Part shown: one piece after another, positions 51,135-63,669 of the stretch
Layout of the letters: each line of letters starts with the position of its first letter
Position numbering within the stretch: position 1 is the stretch's first letter
Assembly (NCBI GenBank): GCA_914767715.1
Contig: OU612065.1
Coordinates: 13,952,001-14,016,000, forward strand
Direction: 5' to 3'
DNA: 64,000 nucleotides
Origin: Membranipora membranacea
Taxonomy: Eukaryota > Bryozoa > Gymnolaemata > Cheilostomatida > Membraniporidae
The notes under the pieces: model-generated
Told to the model about the DNA's origin: nothing
Seen by the model: the letters and a program-made list of their open reading frames with translations, nothing else
Databases searched by the model: none
Position numbers and translations under genes: made by a program

Positions 51135-54100
51135 ATGTCGTCCATGTATTCAATGATGCCTAGTATGCAAATGATGCCGCCAGATTTGGAGGATCCTCGC
51201 CATATGTGGCAGCCATATCCACCCACTGGAATGGTAAGGTTCTACCATCTCTCCTCTGATACTTACCTGGGTGTTGCTATTTTCCCAACCTATACTGGCA
51301 ATAATTGAAGTGTTTATGTTTTGTTTTTGCTTACTCTATCTTTTTAGTAGAGGTAGGGTACATAGTTTGGCACAGTGTAGCTATATTGGCACATTTCTAA
51401 TAATCATACACACAAACCTGGCTAACCCATGTAGTTGGATCAACAGCCAAGGCTTTTTAGTGCAGTTGTAATCCCTTGCCAAGGAGGCCTCAGGTTTTCT
51501 CCTGTAGTAAATGCCAACAGATTATGATTCACAAATTGCAACTTATAACCAGCCAAAAATTTCATTCAAACAAAACAGTAGATCAGAAGTGAGCGACTGG
51601 GAGAGAAGAAATTGTTTTATTCATTACTAGGATGTCAAACTGATAACCTTTCTCACACTTACACAATGCCGCCGGGTGATAAAAATGCAATCGAATCTAA
51701 GCTGCAGTGTAAACCTGAAAATTCACTTCTCACTAAAGGCAAAGGGTATTTAAACTCCTCGCACAGTGTTTTTTCAATCAAAATTAAATTTAGATTGCTA
51801 TTTTATGATTTCCAGTCTCAGTTGTGCAGGCCTTCAATTCATCCGATAGATTTTATGAATATCTGTTAGTTGCTTGTTGCAAAAAACTGGTGAGGCCTAC
51901 AAATTTGAGCACACGTCTTCCGCACATTTGAGAATCAAATTGTGGATATGGGACTTATCAAGGAACATCTGAGCACTGGTATATTATTATTAATCAGCTG
52001 AGAGAAGCTTACCAATATGGTCATTTATCAAAATTGAGTTATCAGATTCTGATACCTAAATTTTTGACAAACTGGAAAACTTTATTTCGTTGAAATTGAC
52101 AGACAGTAGAACAGTTATTGAAGATATCATACCACATTAAAATTCCACCATTTTATTATTGTTATTCCGGTATTAAAATATTTGGTCATTACCAGTTGCC
52201 AGCATATCATATGACTAGTGATCAGTTTTGATCTAACCATTATCAGTTTACAAATCAGCTTGCACCAAAAAAAATTATTGAATTTGACATATCCCATATC
52301 ACGAGTCCTATTTATGGTGATAGCAGGCGAACACATCAACGAAACTTCGGCTGAGAGAAAGTTAAAATGATAAGCTTAATAAAAAAGTTAAATGCACCGA
52401 GTCACTAAGTTTTTTCAGAAGTCTCTTTTCGCTTCATTAGTTCATTGATTGGCTCATCTTGGTTTTTAGCTTTTATAACCAGGCAACATTACCCAGATGT
52501 AATCGTTGGCTTGTATCTTCCCATTGGGGATGGTATGATGTAACATGATTGCACTTCAAAGCTCTGCGCAATATCCTCAAATTCATTATGGGCTGTCAAG
52601 TTTTTTGTTATAGCGCTTTCGATTAAAATATTCATACACCTCTACTTTTACTGTTAAATATTTATATAATTTTTAATAGAATAATGGACACATTTGGCGC
52701 AGGGTCAGTATTTGTTGATTAAAGGATTTTCTATTGCCACATAAACTGAACATTGATGGTAATTGTTCCGCCAGCGCTTGAAAATTCAAATTTTATACAC
52801 CAAAAGACTGAAATGTCTGCGTAGGCTGTAAAGAAGATTTGATTGGTCCATTTTCCCTGACTTAACAGCTGGTAGGATACGGAAAACATAAATAAATACT
52901 GTCTCTTTGTAATTTCAGGCAAAAAAATCCCAGAACAAGAAATTTTCACTAAAGGAAGATAAAACATTGATCTGTTAGTAGTGTGAGAATCCCTAATTCA
53001 TTAGTATTTCATTTATAATATTACACCATAATATCAGCTAAGAGCACTAAGCGCTAATTTATGGACCACATTAAAAATTTCTTTTAAATAAGTTGTAATT
53101 ATTAGAACTGGTGAGTTTGGAAATTATTGCAAATTAGAAAATAAATTTCTTAGTATTGCGGTTCATGAACCGTGCATGCTTCGGCACCGCAAAACTGATT
53201 GGGCCCTCCGGTTATGATGTCAAACTGTTGGGCAATCTGAGAAAATTTAACAAACTTATTTGTTTTTATTTCTTCTTTTTTTCCAGGACGAGTTTCATCC
53301 GTTTATAGAGGCTCTGCTACCTTATGTCAAATCATTTAGTTTTGTGTGGTTTAACCTACAAGCAGCCAAAAGAAAGTACTATAAGAAGAATGAGCGACGA
53401 ATGCCTCTCGACGAGGAACGAAAGGTCAAGGATGAACTCACTGTGAGTATATAGCACCTATATGAACTGTAAAAACATTAATTTCTTGGTGTAAAAAACA
53501 TCAGGTATCATATTTAATTTATTGTCATGAGGGAAAGTTGAGGTATTTTTATATTGTATCAATCATTTTAATGAGACCAACGAATTTCAACTGACTAAAG
53601 CCTAAAACTAGGTTTGAAATGACTAGTTCATAAGTCCTGATGAGTGAGTGGACACTGGGCAGTGCTGTAAATGCTCTAGCCATATGGCAAGTATTCGGTT
53701 CAATGCATTCCCAAATATTCTCTTTACTGTCAAGAAGGTGGTATGACAAAAGTATAGTACATCTTAACTTCTGTCTCTAGTTAAAGTAGAAACTTTTTCC
53801 TGCCCTGTATAGGATTATGATTTTTTTTCTTGCCGTGCCAACTCTGTTGTTATATTGCTGTGGAAAGCTTGTGGTATGCAGCGTAATGTACTGTGGGATT
53901 TTGCGTTGTCTCAAATGAGTCAAGCTAAGGATGTGGCCTGTTCATAGCTGACTAATAATACCAGCATATAATAGGCAGTGCCACTGTATATGATGACTTT
54001 ATCTCTTTTTAGGCATGAAGATAGCATCACATTAACTGAGCAATTTGTAGTCAGGGAAATGCCTTACAGCTGATAACGTTTATCAGCTTATATCACTTTT

Positions 54101-57100
54101 TGCTGCCCTGATTATGTAATTCTACATGAGATAAGCATCATTGCAATAGACATATTCTCATTACTGCCTACTAACTGTGCGTGACCGAGCTTCCAAAAAT
54201 AACCAAGGTGGTCCCAAATTTACACATGAGCTGATTCCCTTTCAAATATTGCAGAATGAGAAACAAGATGTAAAATCAAAATGGGCCTCTCGCCTTCTCG
54301 CGAAACTGAGGAAAGACATAAAACAAGAATACAGAGAGGACTTTGTGTTGAGCATCACAGGCAAGCGTGCGCCTAGCTGTGTGCTGTCTAACCCTGATCA
54401 GAAGGGCAAGATGAGGCGTATAGACTGTCTGAGACAGGCTGATAAGGTATGGAGGTTAGATCTGGTTATGGTCATACTGTTCAAGGCCATACCTCTGGAG
54501 AGTACAGATGGCGAGAGGCTGGAGAAGTCTGCAGAGTGTATGAATACTGGTCTGTGTGTCAATCCACATCACATTGGTGTGTCTGTCAGAGAACTAGACC
54601 TCTACCTGTCAAACTTTATAAGCTCCTACGGTTAGTTATCTTACCTTGTCTTGACGACCTAAATACCATACTGGTTATGGACCTTATGATTTTAGACCTG
54701 TAGTCTTTTGATCAATGGGGCCTTGATTAGTTGACAATATTTCACACTGAGTCCCGTTTCCAGCCGGCCTTTTTTAACCCTGGAACCAAAAGTTACTGTT
54801 TCATGTTAATTACTAAAACATGGAAGCTCCACACAAATCACTAAAAATAGGTTCCCTCGGTCTGTTTCAATTCTACCTACATTTTGTTGCCACCAAATTT
54901 TAATTGAAATTGTAACTGATTTTGATGAGAGCAGTGCTATTATATTCTCATTAAAAAATGCTGAGGTGGTCCCGATTGGAAAAAATGACATCTGATATTC
55001 GGTAGAATCAGCCAGTAATACATGAGCCCCTCTAACACCATGGCTAGATACCATCACTAACAAATAAGTAAAGTACTGTTGGCAGCCCGAAGCAATCTCA
55101 ACAAATTTACTCCTTGTCGATGAAACAGTAGCAAAACACTGCCCCGTAGAACTGTAGCATGTAGGTCCTGAGAGTTCACACAACACATAGTTACAATACA
55201 GGACAGTGCTCCAATCATACCTAGCTCCAATTGTGTCAAAATAAATAGTAATGTTGAGAGGGAAACCTCAGTACTTTTTCAGTACTCTTCATCGTTATAT
55301 TTGAATCCAATTAAAACTGATTAATATGATTTTGGCACTGGAGTGGAATGGAAACTCTTTGCTTAAACAATGCTTATGTTCTGTACTACACTACCCAGTG
55401 ATAGGTGTTCCAGTTCTATCATCGCCCCCACCTTGAAAAAACAAAGAACCCAAGTAAATTTTAAGCATTTTTCCATAAATTAAGATGATCTCCTCCATAT
55501 TAATTTTCGTTACACTGTTACAAGTTGCATTGTGAAATCAGTGAGCTATCTCTCCACAGAGATAGCTCACAAATCTTACGTTACAATGAATTGGCTTGCT
55601 CTTCTGCTAGTTTTACCTGCTCATATGCATGTTTTGCTTAACCGCTTGTGTTTGCACATGGACTTCTTTCCTCTTTAACCACTTTTCATTCTCATCTTTC
55701 TCGACGACCCTATTATCATGTGACTTGGCTGTATAAGTAGGAAGGTGTTGTAATCAATCATCATTTAACTCCCCTGGATGAGATTAAGGATAAGCATGAC
55801 CTTTTTTTTTGCATATTTTGTAAAAGGTTTTGATTTTCCAAAAATAGTTTCATCTGGGGTAAAAATATGTGGTCTTTCAGAATATGGTAACTAAAAAAGT
55901 CATAAAGTGATAGATAAGGCCATAGTCAGCATATTAGTGCACCCCTTCACAGCTGGTTGCCTCATAAAATCCTCTAGAATTCAGCTGTAATAGCAAAATT
56001 CAGTAAGATATTTCTCCAACTTGAGTTGAGACAAAACCAAAAAGTTGCATACCAAAATGTGAAGCAGAGCATGCTTGTTTGTTTACAACAATTCATAAAC
56101 AAGCCCTAGTAACACTTGATTGGCTAAGTTGTAATAAGTGTACCACCCATTTTTGAAGGAATTTGATTAGAATCCCTAGAAATCCAAATCGTGAATTTCT
56201 ATTGGCTAGTTGTCATTATGACGTCATATCCTTACATCAGAAACCAAAATCAAAATGGGTGATAGCAACAAGTCAAGAAAATCTACTAGTAAAAAGAAGA
56301 AATGTCCTCCACCAAGAGGCAAGCCATCTAATAAAAGAGCCATACAGTCTTCTACAACAGCTAATAGCTCCAGTGCAAAGAAACTCAGACTCTCTGAAAG
56401 AGTAAACACTACTGATAAATGCAATCCATCAGACTTGGGAAATGCGATAGTAGACTTGCTTCTCTTGACAAGTTTACTAGAGTCATTCCCTTGCTCAGAT
56501 TGTGGCAGCTCAGCAACTAGTGTTAGCATTCCATCTGTCTATGGGCTAGCACATAAAGCTGTTATAACTTGTGAGGACTGCACCTACACTTTATCTAAAG
56601 ACCTCAGTCAACATATCTCTGGAAATGGTAAGCCTAACTAGTATTTCTCTCTAATAAAAAATAATAAATATATAAGTTGATTTTCAGCTCAGTAATATCT
56701 ACCTATTATCAAGTCAGTATTTGCCAATCATTAGCAACTAAGCTATTGGTTCATTGTAAAGAGCTGTTAGCATATGATCTGCACTTTGCCAAGCATTTTT
56801 TTTTGTACTGAGCTTACTATACCCATCAATCAATCATCAACTTTTGCTTTGGTAGCCTGATGGGCATTGACTACTCAATCCGTATCTCAAACAACCTACA
56901 AACTAGTCATGTGTATTGTTTGTATTTGTAGGACATGTATATGATGTGAACAGACGTTTCGTACTAGCCGTCAACTCTATTGGTGGTCATGCTACTACTG
57001 GAAACACTTTTGCTGCATATATGAATCTTCAGGCACCAGTTTCAACCTACAGCAGCCATCTGGAATCTATTGATATTGCGATCAAACAAGTAGCCCTCGA

Positions 57101-60100
57101 GTCGAAGAAGAAAGCTGCCCTTGAAGCCAAAAAACATGTAGGTGACTCTAATATATCAGTGTCTGTTGATGGGACATGGCAGCGACGTGGCTTTGCCAGT
57201 AAAAATGGTGTTGTGACAGTGCTCTCAAACTTGGGAAAACATGAAGCCAACAAAGTTCTCGACACTGATATACGGACAACATACTGTCCAAGGTGCGCAC
57301 AACGAAACAGGGAAGACATTCCGCTAAGTAAAATTGCGACACCTCATGAATGCTCCATCAACCATGAAGGTTCAGCAGGTAAGATGGAGGCTGACGGTGC
57401 TCTCACAATATTTCAGCGATCAGTCGAGTCCTATGGATGTCAATACACAAAATACCTCGGTGACGGAGATTCCAAAGCCTATCATACTGTAAAAAACAAT
57501 AATCCATACACGACAGACATCGAAAAACTAGAATGCACAGGCCATGTCCAAAAACGCATGGGGACAGCACTCATGAAGGCTGTTACAGAAAATAAAGCAA
57601 AGAAGTTTGTTGTATCAACCAATGGGACACACATGCCCAACAAAACTGTCGCCAATCAATCTCGTGGCGAGAAGTTATATACAGGAATTGGTGGCATGAA
57701 CCGACTCACCAAGAAGGCTATCCTGACCATCCAGGGGCATTATGGTGCTGCGGTAAGAAACAATAGCACAATAGAGGACATGGAGGCAGCAATCTGGGCA
57801 ATTTACAATCATAGAGCTGGAAATCACACAGGATGCCCAGACTGGTGTGCTTCACACCAAGGTGATATGGAGAAGGCCAATAAACACCGACTTCCATCCT
57901 TCGTGTGCAACGCTATAAAGCCAGTGTTCGATAGGCTGAGCAGTCGAGAGCTCCTCGCTAAATGTGTTCATGGAGGCACTCAAAACGCTAACGAGAGCTT
58001 TCATCATATCATCTGGAATCAGGTTCCCAAGTCAAAGTTCTGTTGTGCAATCAGACTGTCAGTGGCGGTATCATCAGCAACTATATTATTCAATGAGGGC
58101 CTCATTGGTATGCGTGTGGTTTTCAAAAGACTCGGATTATCAGTGGGTGAAAACTTTGATAAGTTTATTGAAAAAACAGACGATACGAGAGTGGCACAGG
58201 CTGAAAAGTCATGTGAGCCAAAACAGAAAGCCCAGAGAAAGACAGCCAGGATCACAAAAGACACCAGTTATGGTGCAGGGAATTTCTAATAGAATATATA
58301 TGACTGTCTGGGAGATAAACAATAAAAATATAGCTTTTTCACCTGGTTTTGTCGGCTTTTTCAAGTTTCAAAACTTTGACGCTGTTTTTCTCAAAAGTAA
58401 GTTTTTACTGAATCTGTTCGCTTGAAAATGTTCTAGAAGCAAAACTAATTTTCCGATTTCAATAATTTTTTTTGCAGAAGATAGAGCATTTTGTTTTCTA
58501 TGTATTCACCTGAGATATCTCCAAATATGCTATTATCAGTGAAACCAGCTATGTATCAATGTATCAACCTATGTCATGAAAATGATATTTGAACATTTTT
58601 TGCTCTGGTTGGCTTTTCTGTGAAGATATCAATAAAATCTCTGGTCAATACTTGAAGGAGGTGTCAATAAACACTTTGCAGCAATAATTTTCAATAAAAT
58701 ACATGGTGGTGACTGACTATCGTCAACCAAAATTGGTCCTTCTCAAGAAATTTTTGCTCAATAAAATTAAAAGTTTTTCACTTAGAAAAGATTTGATAAC
58801 ATATTTGAAATCAGCAAGAAAAGCTATATAAGCATGTAAATTTCCATTGTGGTACCCCCATTATTCACCGATTTTGAAAAAAAGGTCATGCCTAACTTCT
58901 TTCCTCTTTAACCACTTTTCATTCTCATCTTTCTCGACGACCCTATTATCATGTGACTTGGCTGTATAAGTAGGAAGGTGTTGTAATCAATCATCATTTA
59001 ACTCCCCTGGATGAGATTAACCAAATAGTTACAACATTCTGGATTTTGGTAATCCTTATATTGATTCATGAGTGTGATCTCCAGCCTGGTCTGGATCTTG
59101 TCCAGCGATGATGACATTGACGCTCTTGGTTATTTTATTACCATGATCTCCCAGCCTTGTCACCGACTACTTTTCTTGTTTTTTGAGAAAAAAAGTAGCC
59201 GCGTGACAAGGTTAATGATTTCCTACATATTTGTTGGAGCCGCGGCGCGAGTGGCTTTCTCTATTGCTTTTTTTAATTCTTTCGCCATCAATATGAACAT
59301 GAAGGAAATGCTTTAGATTGTCTGAGTTGCTGCCTTGCTGACTTTATCTTGGCACTATAGAACTGTTTCCTGTGTCTGTATCAAGGCTTCCTATCGCTTT
59401 GTCACTAGCATGTATATTTTTGTAGAACCTGGATGCTTTGCGGCATGCCATCACAGCTTGAACTCTTCCCTTTCATGGGTTTTGCGTGTTGTGACTCTCT
59501 GCCTTATTGTGAACATCTATGGTTTTAGTTAGCCAACACCGCCTCTGCTTGTTTACTTTGGTTTCTGTTTTATTCTCTCTGTCCTTGGCTATGGTTTTTC
59601 TCTCTGCTGTATGACTGTATACATTCCAGTGAATGTTTGATTTATGATGACAATGTGTAAATTGTAGCTCCAATTTCGCATCCCCGAGAATCGGACTCCA
59701 CTCCTCTTGATTGTTCGGACGTAAATAAAGGTAATCTGGATACATCTCAGCCTCGTGATTCTAGTTATTAAATTATTACCGATTACCTTTGACTTGACCC
59801 TCTTACAAACGTGGAGATGAATCTTTTCACCCAGCACACAATGTCACACATCGATTGATTAACTCTGGCTCAGGTTGACCATTCCGCTATCCCTACTTCC
59901 CGTTCAAAGGCATTGCTTGGCTTGCTGCTGGTAAAGGGTTGCCAAATTCATGCTTAGATGACTAATATAAGTGCTAGCCGGTAGTTTTACCTCATTGAAA
60001 TTGAAATTTGCAAAGAATCTAAGATGATGACTGGATGTATGTATGTATGTTACAGTCCCTTCAGGTCCTCTTATAGGGACTGTACCTGGTAACGACAGCA

Positions 60101-63100
60101 TAAGAGCAACTGGAGTATTCTCTGCTCAAGAATTGGTGCACATAACACAGCGTGAGTAATCATCATGTCATTAATTTGAGTCCTTTAATAGACTTATGCA
60201 CCCATTTTAATTTTAATGTCTCTAGATGGGTCATTTATCTTGATGACTCGCACTTTTTTATAATTATATTACATATCCATGTACATCTGTGATTTGCACA
60301 AAAGCTTGCAAATCCATAGCAAAAAAATTAATATATCAAGTGCTACAAATACTATGTCTCATCACGCCATCAACGGAAACTATCTTTTAAAAATTAATTC
60401 CGGAACATGATGCCACTGGTTTCACTCTGATTTCAGGCGTAGTTGAAATTTCAATTTTGAATTAAGTGGATGGGTAAAATAGTTCCTATTTGGCATCTAT
60501 GGAGCACTAAATTTCATGTCAGAAAATCAATTATGATTGATTGAATTAAAATTGAAAATCCTGTATGAGAAATTCAATACATTTATCTCAAGCCTACTAA
60601 ATTTTATAGACCAATCTAGAATTATTTTTGAGAATTCCAATGAAAGTTTCTCTTTTGGCATCAAATTGTCATTCAGGGGAAATGGAAGAGCTGCAACGTT
60701 TATGTTCTAGTTTTTTGAATAGCATTGTGACAGCTTGCTCTTTTTGAGGAGAGGCTTTAGTGACTAATAGCCCATACTAATGTATTCTTTATTACCTGTA
60801 TTATGGCCTGATATGTTTTATAGATCAGACTGTACAATTGCTGCCAAAAACCATGATAGATCACTCAAGAGATAGCTTGATAATTATATCACATTTTTCC
60901 ATGAGTTGTTGAACTATACACCAAAAAATTAGTTAACAAAATATTGACTAAAATAAGAGATTTTGTTTGGCAAAAAATTATAAATAACTAAACTGGTCAA
61001 ACTGACCAACTCAGGCTAAATATTGGTAACCCAGCGATTAGTGGTTTGTGGAGTGGTGGGCCTAGTTCTGGATCAACAATTATAACTTGAATGTTGTCTC
61101 AATAATTAATGCCTCATTTCTTAAATTTGAAGCAACGATGGGCCTGCCCTTGAAATACCATATTTAGCTTATATTTAGGTATGAAGATTTCTGATTTCTG
61201 CCCGATTTTTCTGTATGCTTGATGAAAATTATGTCAAATACAATAAGCCATAAATTTCGTAGGTCGTATTCATATAATTTTGACTCTTCCTGGTAAAATA
61301 TTGAAGTATAATACATATAATTGCAGCTTCTATAATGATTGGTCTAGATGGTCCCGGGCAATTAGTGAGACCTCCGCATTACCCGCCTAGCCACATGATA
61401 AGGAGTACATCTATGCCAGCTTCTGTACAAATGAATGGAGATGACTTGAGTGTACATCACAGGTAGGTGTATAAGACTATCTGATCTGGTTAATCTCTGT
61501 CACACAAAGCTGCTGTTATGGGGCGAGATGATGCATTCAATACCATGATACCCTCCTCTACCTGTCATGACTCATGATATCTGCAGAGATTGGTACAAGT
61601 TGTATTTATGGTTAATGCTGATTATCAACAGATCCATGTATATACATATTGATTATTAAATGTTCCAATTAAAACTGTGCCGAAAATGATAGGCTATTTG
61701 GGAATTATATAATTTTGATCTATGGTTACCCACAAGCATGAAATGCTGGAGTTCAATTTCTCATCTCATATTTGGCACCTCATCAATATCATTTATGTGT
61801 TGGCAAATGACACCAGCTAAGTTCTAAAAATAGGCACACGGGCGTCACTAAACTTCCTAAAGCTAAACCACCAGAAGGGGAAGAGAAATATGAGCAACAA
61901 ATTTTATGACGTTACCAGAGACTATAGATATATCTATAGTCTCTGACGTTACTTTGATTTTGTTGCATTAGTAATTTCCCTCAAAAATCATACCCAGGGC
62001 ACCTTATTTCATAGTATTGATGGTGATGACCACCTAGGTTCAGTGGCAGGTCACACATCTTCTTGTCAGATTTTATGATGAGTTTTTCCAAGAATTAGGA
62101 ACCTCGGTTTTGAGTCATATGAGAAGAATAGGGCATTAATTTTTCTCAGTGTGAAACAATGCGGGACGGTAAAAGAATTTTGAATTCTTATAGCATTTCT
62201 GGGTCCTTAGACTCTCAGGATTTGTAATCGGGATTCCACTTATATTATTTAATAATATTTTCCACCAAATACATTTTTTTTGTACAAAAACAATTCACTC
62301 AGAACGTAATCATAATGTACCCGGTCATATGATTTCATAGAACCTGTCTGCAAAAAATATTATAAGGAATACTACCTAGAAAACTGCCTGGAAAACCTGT
62401 GCTCGTCAGATAATTACTCATAGCTTTATTTTTGTAAGTTAATTCGACTATATTCTGTTTTGCAGAAGGAAGAGACTGAAAACAATCACGGGTGAGGGAG
62501 GCGAAGGGGAGAATGATGAGAACGATAATATAAGATCTAGTATGTATGCACCGGGGTCGCCTCATCATCACCAGTCTAACTGGAACACTGATCCTTCAGG
62601 TATAAATAAAATGTCAATTTATTGATGTGAGTAATAGTTCAGTTGATGTAGGGTAAGCTCTTGTCCACCACTCAAGCTCATTATCAGCGCTGGTAATGTC
62701 AGTTCCAATGTATAGAGTATGGCGGCATTGTCTCTGTGAATTCAATTTTTCAAAATTGAATACTTGTGTTCTTGGTTAGAGGGCGCATGTAGTATGCCTA
62801 TACTGCATGAGATTATGGTAAATTTTGAAAATTCATGTTCAAACTAAAACAATAATTCAACTAGACCTTACTCTGATTTGTTCAGTAATTATAAATAGTA
62901 TGTCGTATTACACTGGTATGGTTCCAGGACAGTTGTCACTTTTCCAATTTTCTCAGAATGATTTTTGCCGCCTAAATAATTCCTCAGTTTTTATATTGTT
63001 CTGTCATGGATTGTGTCCCAGATTGTGGCTTGGTTAAGTTATGTTTGAATGTCCTATGATGAGGCTTTTTGGCAGTATTTACTGTGAACAACATTTTGGC

Positions 63101-63669
63101 CCCTGATCTGTCCAGTCTCGCAGAAATGATTATAATAAATTATGATATACTTTTGTCTTCAGTTGATGTTGCATAATGCTTTAAAACAGTTGTTATCTGG
63201 AATGTGATCCGCCGCATCTTTTATTCAAATTTTATATCAAAACAAGGAGAAAGTACACGCTAAAAATATTTTGTCAAGCCGGTAGCTGTTTTCATGTTGA
63301 CTTCAAAACATCAGGTTTTGATTTCGCTTTATGATATCATTACAAGTTGAAAAGACAGATTGCGTCACAACGTAATCTAGAAATATTTATACTTTTGTTG
63401 CAAAGTTCAATTTTCTTATTGTCCACTTAAATCATGATAAATCCATACTGACAGCTATTTAAATCTGTATTAGTAGGCAAACGGAATCGAACAGGAAAAA
63501 ATAAGACAACAACCATCTGTTTTAGGTATGGGACACAGCCCCGGCCTGGCCTCACCACACGCCCTCATACACCCAGATAAGATGAAAGCAGACCCAGGAG
63601 GTTTCACCTCCGTACCATGTGGACAACAGCAGAGAAGCTCCAGTGGATCTATTGATGGCGAAGCACCAT
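51135..63669 (+). CDS. NFI: Nuclear factor I (NFI/CTF) transcription factor, 3' part outside window
   Basis: NFI proteins bind TTGGC(N5)GCCAA as dimers and regulate development. Exons: 51135-51233 ([20 protein letters not shown]..., Met-rich), 53287-53442 ([20 protein letters not shown]...), 54255-54630 ([69 protein letters not shown]), 60056-60151 ([14 protein letters not shown]), 61327-61462, 62466-62599 ([20 protein letters not shown]) and 63526-63669. All phases match. The DNA-binding domain is close to vertebrate NFIA/B/C/X and keeps its conserved cysteines. The later exons match the family only at FSAQELV and KRLK plus an acidic run; the Ser/Pro/His-rich remainder is the transactivation region. 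The introns are long. The 5.4-kb intron between 54630 and 60056 carries a Mutator-like transposon. Confidence 0.96.
55541..55570. repeat. Perfect 13-bp hairpin in an NFI intron
   Basis: GTGAGCTATCTCT, a CCAC loop, then its exact reverse complement. It lies about 90 bp upstream of the 126-bp direct repeat and outside the transposon. Confidence 0.95.
55662..55787. repeat. 126-bp direct repeat, left copy, abutting the Mutator-like element
   Basis: The segment begins ACTTCTTTCCTC and ends GGATGAGATTAA. It is identical at all 126 positions to 58895-59020. Its right end touches the left edge of the transposon (GGATAAGCATGACC). It codes for nothing recognisable and lacks the TG...CA ends expected of a retroviral-type LTR. 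Confidence 0.97.
55788..58894 (+). mobile_element. Mutator-like DNA transposon, apparently intact, in an NFI intron
   Basis: The element spans about 3.1 kb between the two 126-bp repeats. Its ends carry short inverted repeats: AGCATGACCTTTTTTT from 55793 and, in reverse complement at the right end, GGCATGACCTTTTTTT (about 58877-58892), with only 2-5 bp between them and the repeats. It contains one spliced transposase gene on the plus strand, the same strand as NFI. Apart from the terminal T-runs the two ends differ, so the inverted repeat is short, about 16 bp. Confidence 0.8.
56255..58289 (+). CDS. Mutator-like transposase (two exons, about 576 residues)
   Basis: Exon 1 (56255-56627) has a basic start with KKKK (13-16), then two CxxC pairs (CSDC at 80-83, CEDC at 106-109) that probably bind zinc. 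Its G/GTAAGC donor joins in phase to the acceptor TTTGTAG at 56931, and exon 2 is 56932-58289. Exon 2 holds the transposase core: [14 protein letters not shown] with Asp204, YCPRC (243-247), [17 protein letters not shown] (265-281), [13 protein letters not shown] with Asp302/304, and [14 protein letters not shown]. This is the arrangement of the metazoan Mutator-like transposase domain with an RNase-H-like catalytic core; I did not place the third acidic residue with certainty. After splicing no stop interrupts the frame, so the protein may be functional. The C-terminus is basic ([13 protein letters not shown]). Confidence 0.88.
58895..59020. repeat. 126-bp direct repeat, right copy
   Basis: This is identical to 55662-55787 and follows directly after the right end of the transposon (GGTCATGCCTA). 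Beyond it the sequence continues as unique intron DNA (CCAAATAGTT). Confidence 0.97.
59021..60055. other. NFI intron remainder, no gene seen
   Basis: Between the right 126-bp repeat and the NFI exon at 60056 there are several short ORFs with no family motifs. A GTAT microsatellite (about four units, 60036-60050) directly precedes the splice acceptor. Confidence 0.5.
61908..61952. repeat. Perfect 28-bp palindrome between 8-bp direct repeats
   Basis: GACGTTAC occurs at 61908-61915 and 61945-61952. Between them lies a perfect palindrome, 61917-61944, with half-site AGAGACTATAGATA. It looks like a minimal inverted-repeat insertion, or an excision product, with an 8-bp target duplication. It lies in an NFI intron. 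Confidence 0.9.

Noticed and set aside
55662-59020. Interpretation of the 126-bp repeats as LTRs of a retroelement
   Set aside because: No TG...CA termini, no reverse transcriptase, primer-binding site or polypurine tract between them. The internal gene is a DNA transposase with its own terminal inverted repeats.
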